Shown here: positions 56,365-64,000 of the stretch, piece by piece
Layout of the letters: every line of letters begins with the position of its first letter
Numbering within the stretch: the first letter of the stretch is position 1
Source of the DNA: Burkholderiaceae bacterium 26
GTDB taxonomy: Bacteria > Pseudomonadota > Gammaproteobacteria > Burkholderiales > Burkholderiaceae
Reading direction: 5' to 3'
DNA length: 64,000 nucleotides
Assembly: GCA_000955795.1 (NCBI GenBank)
Contig: JYOB01000007.1
Coordinates: 1-64,000 of the forward strand
The notes under the pieces: model-generated
The model's input: the letters and a program-made list of their open reading frames with translations, nothing else
The model's database searches: none
What the model was told of the DNA's origin: nothing
Made by a program: the position numbers and the translations under genes

Positions 56365-56485
56365 CACTGGTGCACCTGCTGTCTAATAGACAACGTCACT
56401 GTCTATTAGAGAACGCCGAAGTAGACCATTCGGCACCTTCCTACGACCCGAAACTCAATTCATTGGAAGGGTCGGACGCAGCTCG
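56365..56485. repeat. Direct repeat R1 with covarying palindrome
   Basis: About 120 bases repeat at 58461-58581. Its core is TGTCTAATAGACA (56380-56392), a seven-base ACGTCAC loop and TGTCTATTAGAGA (56400-56412), a near-perfect 13-base inverted repeat. In R2 the T at the centre of each arm is changed to A with the pairing kept. A preceding CACNTGTGCACCTGC is shared. Confidence 0.75.
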
Positions 56486-56581
56486 ATTAGGGCCAAAAAT
56501 TTCAGCCCCGCGCGTGGCTCTATGCCCTACCGCCTGAGCCGAGCAGCAGCATGCGTCGTCATGATCCGTAGGTAGACGGTC
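56484..56581. repeat. Segment S1, inverted relative to S2
   Basis: The 98 bases directly after R1 match the reverse complement of 58582-58676 (about 80 percent by eye). The ends are CGATTAGGGCC and GACGGTC. The flanking R sequences are in direct orientation, so only this segment has been turned around. Confidence 0.7.
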
Positions 56582-56666
56582 CAATGACGAACTCGCGACT
56601 CGGGGAGCTCTGCTACGACCTCCCAAGACCCGCATTGCGCGCGCCTCAACGGGAAGAAATCCGTTT

Positions 56667-56843
56667 GGACAGGTTATGCCTTATTCCGTCCCGATCGGCC
56701 AAGTTATGCTTTATTGGCACGACGGCCCTTAACGTGGCGGGTCCTCAAACGGTCGTAAAACCGACGGAAAAAAAAGCTGGCCGATGGCAGCCTTTTGTCT
56801 TGCGCGCTTACTCTTCGGCAACCTTCAGTCCGCCGCGATACGT
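56667..56843. repeat. Duplicated transposon-end segment, copy 2
   Basis: Matches 54148-54322 in the same orientation, including the two GGMCANGTTATGC sites (56667-56679 and 56697-56709), the paired stem and the last codons (RIAAD then stop) of a TnsD-like gene on the minus strand. The rest of that gene is gone. Confidence 0.7.
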
Positions 56844-57238
56844 TCTCCTTCGAAGCCGCGTGCGTGACTGCGCGAACGGCTCGAAAATCATTTCTAGGAG
56901 AACTGCGGAATACTGTTCCCCCTGTGGCCGCAGACCGTTTCGAGACAAATGACGGCGCGTCCGATAACAGAACTTGCCGCTTCGAATTGAACGACATTTG
57001 AATTGTCAGCAGGCACTTCGAGCACGTAGTCCGCGCTTTCTCGCATCTCCTTGCCGCGCTCCCGATCAGACGAAATCGCTGACGAACTCGCACTTCAGAG
57101 GAGTCGTACGTACGACTGGACCCGGATAAACAGCGCGCGTCTGCACGCGTGCGCAACCCCACCAATTAACTACGTCGGCAGATGAACTTCAGCGCCCACG
57201 CATCAACTACACTCGACTAAAACGAGAAAGGTTGTGGC
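56844..57238. other. Non-coding gap before the diguanylate cyclase
   Basis: About 395 bases without a gene I can support. The sequence just after the transposon-end copy has no similarity to the TnsD-like frame. Nothing that looks like a clear promoter for the downstream gene was seen. Confidence 0.5.
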
Positions 57239-58312
57239 TTGCGAGTTGATATGAGATGGGCAGACTTACTTGGCGTTAGCGGAGGCCGGCACTTGAGCAC
57301 CGTTGAAAGGCTGCCGGAATATGAGCAAGCGATGTTGCGGATCTACCTGGGCCCGCTACCCTTCCTGGCCTATGGAGTCGTTGCGCTCATCCAACCAACG
57401 CCTGAGGCCTACCGAACGCTATTGGCATGTCTTTTTTATGTCGCATTCAGCGTCGGTACATATTTGGCTGTCAATGCACTGTCTGGCCCATCGCGCACAC
57501 GGTTAGTCACGACCACCGTCATGGATCAGGCTTCGGTGGTGATGATTCTTGCCGCAGGAGGCCGGATAGCATTGCCCATGCTCTGGGCTTTCTTCTGGTT
57601 TTTGGTAGGCGCAGGGTGCCGCCATGGCAAACGCATGTTGGCACTCTCCTGCACTGTCGCGCTTGCTGGCATTGCGGCGCTCATGCAATGGGCACCGTGG
57701 TGGGAGGAGAATTTTTCCGCCGCGCTGGGCATCGCCTTTGGCGTTACCGCCACCTCCATATATTTGTCAGTGTTGGTCAACAGGCTTGAGAAGCGAGCCG
57801 CTACTGACCCTTTGACTGGTCTGAACAATCGCAAGAGCCTTGAGAAGGCCATCGCGCGCGTCCTTCTTGGTCAAGATGGCGAAGCGGAACGAACGGCTCT
57901 GTTACTCATTGATTTGGACGGGTTCAAACAAGTCAACGATGCATATGGGCACGGAGTAGGAGACTTGCTGCTGCAACGTTTTGCCCAAGCCTTGCAAGCT
58001 CGCATGCGCCGGGGCAATACGCTCTCCCGCCTGGGAGGCGACGAGTTTGTGATTTTGGCGCGCGACCTTTGTAGCAAGACAGACGCGCAAGCCATTGCAG
58101 ATGATGTCCAATCGGTACTGAATGCGATTCAAACCGTTGATGGGCATCCTGTTTCTGTGTCGGCCAGCATCGGCATCTATCTGTTCTCAACCGACATGCA
58201 GGGCGAGCCGCTCGACATTCCTGCCATCTTGCGTCGCGCAGATAGTGCGATGTATCGCGCGAAGACCTCCGGCAAGAACCAAACCGTGTTCACCGACGAG
58301 CGGCTCCTGTGA
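57239..58312 (+). CDS. Membrane diguanylate cyclase (GGDEF)
   Basis: A 357-residue inner-membrane protein with five or six N-terminal hydrophobic segments (residues about 35-180, MASE-like) followed by a GGDEF domain (about 185-350) with DPLTGLNNRKSLEKAI and the intact active site RLGGDEFVIL. An RxxD inhibitory site ahead of it is lacking (RGNT at that place). It should make cyclic di-GMP. TTG at 57239 has AAAGG upstream; ATG at 57251 is an alternative. The gene is bracketed by repeats R1/S1 and R2/S2, a sign of mobile or rearranged DNA. Confidence 0.92.
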   Translation: MRVDMRWADLLGVSGGRHLSTVERLPEYEQAMLRIYLGPLPFLAYGVVALIQPTPEAYRTLLACLFYVAFSVGTYLAVNALSGPSRTRLVTTTVMDQASVVMILAAGGRIALPMLWAFFWFLVGAGCRHGKRMLALSCTVALAGIAALMQWAPWWEENFSAALGIAFGVTATSIYLSVLVNRLEKRAATDPLTGLNNRKSLEKAIARVLLGQDGEAERTALLLIDLDGFKQVNDAYGHGVGDLLLQRFAQALQARMRRGNTLSRLGGDEFVILARDLCSKTDAQAIADDVQSVLNAIQTVDGHPVSVSASIGIYLFSTDMQGEPLDIPAILRRADSAMYRAKTSGKNQTVFTDERLL

Positions 58313-58460
58313 GATGGTGGGTGAGCGGAAAACGCGCTCGCTTCCAAATGCGATCCGCTGCCGTTGCCAGATCTCTACGGGCCCGAACAGGCGAAGACAT
58401 CCACCGTCGTGGATTTCAAGTAATCCCATGAGGAAAAGTCTACTGCCCTAAGAGAGGGTT

Positions 58461-58581
58461 CACTTGTGCACCTGCTGTCAAATAGACAACGTCACTGTCT
58501 ATTTGACAACGCCGAAGTGGACCATTTGCCGCCTATCTACGGCCCGAAGGTTAATTCACCAGAAGGGTCGCGCGCAGCTCG
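58461..58581. repeat. Direct repeat R2 with perfect palindrome
   Basis: Second copy of the R repeat. TGTCAAATAGACA (58476-58488), ACGTCAC and TGTCTATTTGACA (58496-58508) form a perfect 13-base inverted repeat. It keeps the pairing relative to R1 despite base changes in both arms. Confidence 0.75.
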
Positions 58582-58676
58582 GACCGTCTACGCACGGATC
58601 ATGACGACGCACGCTGCTTGTTCCGCTCAGGCACATGGAGCCACGTGCGCAGGAGTGAAATCTTTGGCCCGAATCG
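58582..58676. repeat. Segment S2, inverted copy of S1
   Basis: The 95 bases following R2 read as the reverse complement of S1, from GACCGTCTAC to GGCCCGAATCG. See S1 at 56484-56581. Confidence 0.7.
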
Positions 58677-58691
58677 TAAGCAAGGCCGGTT

Positions 58692-59087
58692 CTACTGCAA
58701 GGTGTTGGAGCAACCGGACTCGTCGACGAAGAACGCTGAAGGCGCAACCGCGTCAATATCAAAGCCTTTGTCCCAAAGCATGTCCGCGGCCTGCAATTCC
58801 AGCCGAATACTCAACCAGTCGGCAACTCGACGACACGCCTCTTCGCGTTTGCGCTCACTGAAATGTGTGTAGGTCGATATCTCTGCGCCCGTGAAATGAA
58901 GCGCAAGCGTGCAATTGGCTGTGAGCCCATAAGGACCGCTGGTTTGCCATTCCGCTTCGACGTCGTAGCCGCCGGATTTTGTGCGAAATGTCCTGACAAA
59001 TGCACTTCGCGGCAACGTTGCTGCGACCACGGCGCCCAACTCCCGTTCGGCGGCGCCTCCAGTCTCTTCCAGTTGTGCATTCAGCAT
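58692..59087 (-). CDS. Conserved-looking hypothetical protein, 131 residues
   Basis: A frame with protein-like composition: TFRTKSGGYDVEAEWQTSGPY, LALHFTGAEISTYTHFSE and a C-terminal LELQAADMLWDKGFD. GGGGAAC precedes the ATG. It resembles small alpha/beta proteins of DUF type found in Ralstonia and Burkholderia (possibly DUF3022), but I cannot place it with confidence. It lies immediately beside S2 and ends near the repeat. Confidence 0.6.
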   Translation of the reverse strand: MLNAQLEETGGAAERELGAVVAATLPRSAFVRTFRTKSGGYDVEAEWQTSGPYGLTANCTLALHFTGAEISTYTHFSERKREEACRRVADWLSIRLELQAADMLWDKGFDIDAVAPSAFFVDESGCSNTLQ

Positions 59088-59123
59088 TGCGTTCCCCGCG
59101 TTCCGAAGCAGGCAGGTATCGAG

Positions 59124-59303
59124 TTGTCCGAGCGTACCTGCCGCATCTGCTTAGACACTGACGCGGATCAACTCCCCCGATATCTCGACACACCTGCGCA
59201 ACGAATTTGGGTGCTGCGCCTGATCGATCACACCGAAAGCGCAAATGACCACACGTTTGAGGGCTTTATCCGATATCTGACGTGGCAACATGAAGTTCTG
59301 TGA
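59124..59303 (+). CDS. Possible small ORF (unsupported function)
   Basis: A 59-codon plus-strand frame from a TTG, with CRICLDTDADQLPRY and TFEGFIRYLTWQHEVL. The residue composition looks protein-like, but there is no Shine-Dalgarno and no family I recognise. It ends 33 bases before the Fnr gene. Confidence 0.2.
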   Translation: MSERTCRICLDTDADQLPRYLDTPAQRIWVLRLIDHTESANDHTFEGFIRYLTWQHEVL

Positions 59304-59336
59304 GCGGCGGCCGATAACACTATTCTCATCCCCCAA

Positions 59337-60077
59337 ATGCCCCCCATGTCCGAGAACGCCCCCAATCAAGGCTGTACCACGTGTCGGAACGGTCACCTTT
59401 GCCTTTCGCGCGGTTTGAACGCCCGTGAAGCCGCACTGGTAGAAGACATCGCACAGCGAAAAATCCGGGTAAAGAGAGGCGAGTCAATCTTCCGCTCTGG
59501 CGATCCCCTGGATGAAATCTACGCGGTGAAATACGGCACGTTCAAGCTGACGCTTGGCACAGCCGAAGGCCGCGAGATGATTGCCGCGTTCTACCTGAGC
59601 GGCGACATATTCGGCGCGGACGGTTTCGAATCGGATACCCGAACCTCAACCGCGATTGCATTGGAGGACTCGGAGGTGTGCGCCGTATCGTGGAAGCACC
59701 TTGCCGAGTTAGCACAGCAAGAAGGTGCGATTCAAAAACTGGTTACGCAGATCTTCAGCGCGCGCATCGGCCGCAAACAACGGCTGATGCTCTGTCTCGG
59801 ATCCATGCGCTCGGAGGAACGCGTCGCCAGTTTCTTGCTCGATCTTTCGGAGCGTCTGAAAGAGCGGGGCTTTTCCGATCGGCACATTATTCTGCGCATG
59901 AGTCGGGAAGAGATTGCCGAGCACCTGGCCATGCAGCTCGAGACCGTGAGTCGAATTTTCAGTTCGCTCGCGCGCGAGGGCATTTTGCGAGTCAATCATC
60001 GCGAAATTCAGATATTGGACATCCAGGCACTGGCGACGGTTTCACAGGCGGGTGTTCAGAAAAATCGTGCTTTCTAA
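59337..60077 (+). CDS. Fnr-type oxygen-sensing transcription regulator
   Basis: A 246-residue CRP/FNR protein. It has the Fnr cluster cysteines C13-x2-C16-x5-C22 and C115; the last spacing (93 residues from C22) equals that of E. coli FNR (C29 to C122), so an oxygen-labile [4Fe-4S] cluster is expected. The cyclic-nucleotide fold covers residues 30-150. The C-terminal HTH recognition helix holds ETVSRIF, with the E-x2-SR pattern that reads TTGAT half-sites. Two fitting boxes are in this window, at 60561 and 63237. Confidence 0.93.
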   Translation: MPPMSENAPNQGCTTCRNGHLCLSRGLNAREAALVEDIAQRKIRVKRGESIFRSGDPLDEIYAVKYGTFKLTLGTAEGREMIAAFYLSGDIFGADGFESDTRTSTAIALEDSEVCAVSWKHLAELAQQEGAIQKLVTQIFSARIGRKQRLMLCLGSMRSEERVASFLLDLSERLKERGFSDRHIILRMSREEIAEHLAMQLETVSRIFSSLAREGILRVNHREIQILDIQALATVSQAGVQKNRAF

Positions 60078-60144
60078 GATCATTTGCTGGCGGGTTATGC
60101 CCCCGGCGCTACCTTAGCCAGCCACTTGGGGGCTGCCCATAGCC

Positions 60145-60513
60145 TCAATGGTCGCGAATCCCTTCCCCTGACTGCTGCCGTTCCAGCGCAGCCCGCGTAG
60201 TCAAAACTTCATCAAAGAACGCATCGCTGTATGCGGGCAATGATCCGAACTCAGCAGCCAGCGGGATCGCCTCTTCGAGGCTTTCGTTGAACGCTTCGAG
60301 CGCGGCATCCGCGGCTGCAGGAGACAGGCAAGGCAATACCGCGTCGCGAAACTTCATCAGCACCACCATGCGCGCCGCAATTGCGCCCGTGGAAGCCAAG
60401 TTCCGCCGGAGAACTGCTTTGACTTGAATGAGCTCATCCGGATTTTCTGTCCCCTCCCGCACCACAAAGCTGTACGCCCTTAGAGCGCTCACCAAACGAC
60501 CGCCTTCAGTCAA
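60145..60513 (-). CDS. Hypothetical helical protein, 122 residues
   Basis: A minus-strand frame from a TTG, rich in Ala/Leu/Glu helices (RRNLASTGAIAARMVVLMKF, AADAALEAFNESLEEAIPLAAEFGSLP). No family recognised and no good Shine-Dalgarno. It converges with the Fnr gene, 67 bases away, and is divergent from arsD. A GTG seven codons in could be the start. Confidence 0.5.
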   Translation of the reverse strand: MTEGGRLVSALRAYSFVVREGTENPDELIQVKAVLRRNLASTGAIAARMVVLMKFRDAVLPCLSPAAADAALEAFNESLEEAIPLAAEFGSLPAYSDAFFDEVLTTRAALERQQSGEGIRDH

Positions 60514-60560
60514 GTTAAGTACGACTCGCTCTTTTGGACAGCGGACGGTCGCGCGCGAAG

Positions 60561-60574
60561 TTGATCCCGCTCAA
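60561..60574. promoter_or_regulatory. Fnr box upstream of arsD (one mismatch)
   Basis: TTGAT-CCCG-CTCAA matches the Fnr consensus TTGAT-N4-ATCAA at nine of ten fixed positions. It lies about 218 bases before the arsD start and 48 bases from the start of the divergent hypothetical frame. Confidence 0.45.
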
Positions 60575-60778
60575 CTGCCGAAGAGGCAATGTCTGCACAG
60601 TTCGCTTTGCAGATCGATTGATCGTTGCTGCGTGCTTTAACCAATACATTTGCCGGCATCTTCCAAGGCGATGCGCCAGAATTTGTTGCCGCTCAACACC
60701 TTGGCGCGTTGGTCGCTCCATGCTTATTTCACTGACGTGTGCCAGTGCCCCAAGACGGCTTCTTGAGATGAGGACATC

Positions 60779-61147
60779 ATGATGAAACTGGAAATTTTTG
60801 ATCCGGCGATGTGTTGCTCGACCGGCGTCTGCGGCGTCGACGTCGACCCGGTGCTGGCGCAATTCGCCGCCGACCTGAAATGGGTTGAAGGACACGGCGT
60901 GACGGTGGCCCGCTACAACTTGGGCCAGGAACCGCAAGCGTTTGCGGCAAACCCCGCCGTCGTCAAGGAGATGGAAGGTGGCATGGACCGCCTTCCGATC
61001 GTTGTCATCGATGGCCGCATTGTCTCCTCCGGCATGTACCCCTCGCGTCAACAACTGGCGCAGAAGCTCAACATTGCGCTATCGACGCAAGAGAAGCCGC
61101 GCGTCAAAGCCGGAGGTTGCGGCTGCGCGCCAGGCTCTTGCGGCTAA
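60779..61147 (+). CDS. arsD: Arsenic metallochaperone ArsD
   Basis: A 122-residue ArsD that hands arsenite to ArsA. The metalloid-binding cysteines C12, C13 and C18 in MCCSTGVCG are present, and the C-terminus has a further Cys cluster (CGCAPGSCG). GAGGAC precedes the ATG pair at 60779. It begins an arsDA pair. Confidence 0.97.
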   Translation: MMKLEIFDPAMCCSTGVCGVDVDPVLAQFAADLKWVEGHGVTVARYNLGQEPQAFAANPAVVKEMEGGMDRLPIVVIDGRIVSSGMYPSRQQLAQKLNIALSTQEKPRVKAGGCGCAPGSCG

Positions 61148-61159
61148 AGCGGTGGCGTC

Positions 61160-62947
<1,788 letters not shown>

Positions 62948-63236
62948 CGCAAGGACGACACGTCCCATCGCTTGGCTGCGGCGCGTTTCAACAGGGCAAG
63001 CCTGCCCAGAGCGCCGCCCCAATGCTGTAGGCCCGTTCAAACTGCATGATCAGTGAGAGGGTCTTGGGTTGTCATGATGCATCGTGCTGGGGAAGTTGGA
63101 ACAGCATTGCTAGATGCGTACGCTGATCGACTTCCTGGTTGACCGGTTCGCAGTACGGCCGCTCAGAAGTGAAAGTGCACAGGCTGGCAAAAGCCAGTGA
63201 GTGGCTGCTTACCGCCAGCGAACACGCTCGCGCGAC

Positions 63237-63250
63237 TTGACGCAGATCAA
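63237..63250 (+). promoter_or_regulatory. Fnr box upstream of the sensor gene
   Basis: TTGAC-GCAG-ATCAA, nine of ten fixed positions of the TTGAT-N4-ATCAA consensus. TAAGGT at 63269-63274 could be the -10; the centre of the box would lie about 38 bases before the start, close to the usual -41.5 of Fnr-activated promoters. The next gene on this strand starts at 63538. Confidence 0.55.
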
Positions 63251-63300
63251 ACAATTCGCTCGCCCTGCTAAGGTTTTCGTTGCTTGCGTCGATTGAAGCA

Positions 63301-63332
63301 GGGGCACACCACAAGCACGAGTTGTGGTGCCC
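63301..63332. other. Imperfect inverted repeat in the arsA-sensor gap
   Basis: GGGCAC-AC-CACAA (63302-63314) pairs with TTGTGGTGCCC (63322-63332) with a two-base bulge. It lies downstream of the Fnr box and might form a leader hairpin. No T run follows. Confidence 0.35.
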
Positions 63333-63537
63333 GCCACCATGTCGAGGTGCAGGCAGATCTGGCGAAGAATCCATCGAGGGCCCATTCCTCCCCGCAACGG
63401 AAGAACCGCTGGCGCAGTAAATCTAGGCGCCAATCTGCACATCTGACGCAACGCGCGACCCGCGCGTATGAGTGGTGCCAAACCGAAGTCCATCGGGTCC
63501 GCAGTCGGACAGAGCCCTTGAGCAAGAAGCACTACGC

Positions 63538-64000
63538 ATGATCCGGCCCACTCTCAAATTTCAAGCCGCGTTCTTGGCCACCATCCTCGTGGCGGCCCTG
63601 CTCTGCATCGCTTTCCTGGCCGAACGGACGAAGTTCCGCTCAGACATTCAGGTACTCATCCAGAAGCATCAACAGGCGCTGGTAAAGGATGCCGCGACTG
63701 ACCTCAGGCAGCGCATGGACGATTACCTCGACATCGTTCAACGCACTGCGGCTCAGACCCGCACGGTTCACTTCGGGTCTCCGCAAGACGCTCGCCGATA
63801 CTTTGCGTCCATAGCGCCGACTGCCGGAATGTTTGACAGCGTGTTCCTTGTTGGCATGGACGGCAAAGTCACGGCCGTCTCCCCGTACGTAGAACAGGTG
63901 GTCGGCGTCGACGTTCATGACCGCGACTACTTCAAGCAAGTCGTAGTGGTAGGACAGGCCGCCGTCTCAGCGCCGTTGCGTAACCGTATCGGCGGCGCGC
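63538..64000 (+). CDS. Membrane sensor with Cache-like domain (partial, cut at right edge)
   Basis: An open frame from an ATG at 63538 to the end of the window. It begins with a short cytoplasmic stretch, a hydrophobic helix (ATILVAALLCIAFLAE) and then a periplasmic domain of dCache type (RMDDYLDIVQRTAAQTRTV, MDGKVTAVSPYVEQVVG, VDVHDRDYFKQ). Such N-termini belong to methyl-accepting chemotaxis proteins, histidine kinases or GGDEF proteins; the output domain is outside the window. The weak Shine-Dalgarno is AAGAAG. Confidence 0.85.
   Translation, partial: MIRPTLKFQAAFLATILVAALLCIAFLAERTKFRSDIQVLIQKHQQALVKDAATDLRQRMDDYLDIVQRTAAQTRTVHFGSPQDARRYFASIAPTAGMFDSVFLVGMDGKVTAVSPYVEQVVGVDVHDRDYFKQVVVVGQAAVSAPLRNRIGGA

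Larger units (their letters stand above)
62948..63537. other. Gap between arsA and the right-edge sensor gene
   Basis: About 590 bases without a gene I can support. Frames present are short or have no family. The gap contains an Fnr box and an imperfect stem and has no sign of an arsenite permease. Confidence 0.55.

Noticed and set aside
63209-63532. Minus-strand frame of 107 codons in the arsA-sensor gap
   Set aside because: Composition is Arg/Leu/Cys-rich without known motif; it overlaps an Fnr box and the sensor leader.

Overview
The window looks like a chromosomal segment of a Ralstonia-like betaproteobacterium (Burkholderiaceae). It is GC-rich, strongly GC3-biased, and carries typical families for that group: PaaABCDE with a TetR regulator, DctPQM with a Gram-negative porin, an ECF42-type sigma factor with a DGPF partner, and a Fnr-type regulator. 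The species cannot be fixed from the sequence alone.

Region 1 (0.1-16.9 kb) is a light and photo-oxidative-stress locus, almost all on the minus strand. It has three different photolyase/cryptochrome families (Cry-DASH with its small DUF2256 partner, a second cryptochrome-like flavoprotein, and an iron-sulfur PhrB-type photolyase) and a MerR/LitR-like regulator. It also has a GTP cyclohydrolase I, two lipocalins around a chalcone-isomerase-fold protein, and a tightly coupled lipid-modification operon (flavin amine oxidase, DUF1365, two Cfa-type methyltransferases, DUF1295). Two promoters of the locus are near copies of each other (TTGACG-N17-TTTCAT), and the motif CAGCGTWT recurs in the other regulatory gaps.

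Region 2 (17-27.2 kb) holds a Tat-exported metallophosphoesterase, a Tat-exported GH28 polygalacturonase-like lipoprotein under an operator-clamped promoter, a TRAP transporter (dctPQM), a porin and a GntR regulator. It is plausibly a uronate or pectin-fragment utilisation locus. Region 3 (27.4-46.7 kb) is mixed core metabolism: a PASTA lipid/secreted protein, an ECF42/DGPF stress module with a recognisable target promoter, an acyltransferase, a LysR/enol-lactonase pair, the paaABCDE phenylacetyl-CoA epoxidase operon with a PaaR-type palindrome inside its promoter, an MFS pump, small VOC/SRPBCC/SnoaL proteins, a CheV-like protein, and a LysR next to a PRISE-type reductase.

Region 4 (46.8-59 kb) is accessory. 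It opens with an anomalous tRNA-like sequence followed by a truncated tyrosine integrase, then LemA/TPM genes, a remnant that may be PPK2, and a copper island (P-type ATPase under a CueR/HmrR-type operator, copC, copD, a CusF-like protein with a non-standard start). After that come duplicated transposon ends, a TnsD-like remnant, a YegD-like Hsp70 gene, and a diguanylate cyclase bracketed by a palindromic repeat pair and an inverted ~97-bp segment. Region 5 (59.3-64 kb) carries an oxygen-sensing Fnr with all four cluster cysteines, an arsD-arsA pair without a visible arsenite permease, two Fnr boxes, and the start of a membrane sensor gene that runs off the right edge.
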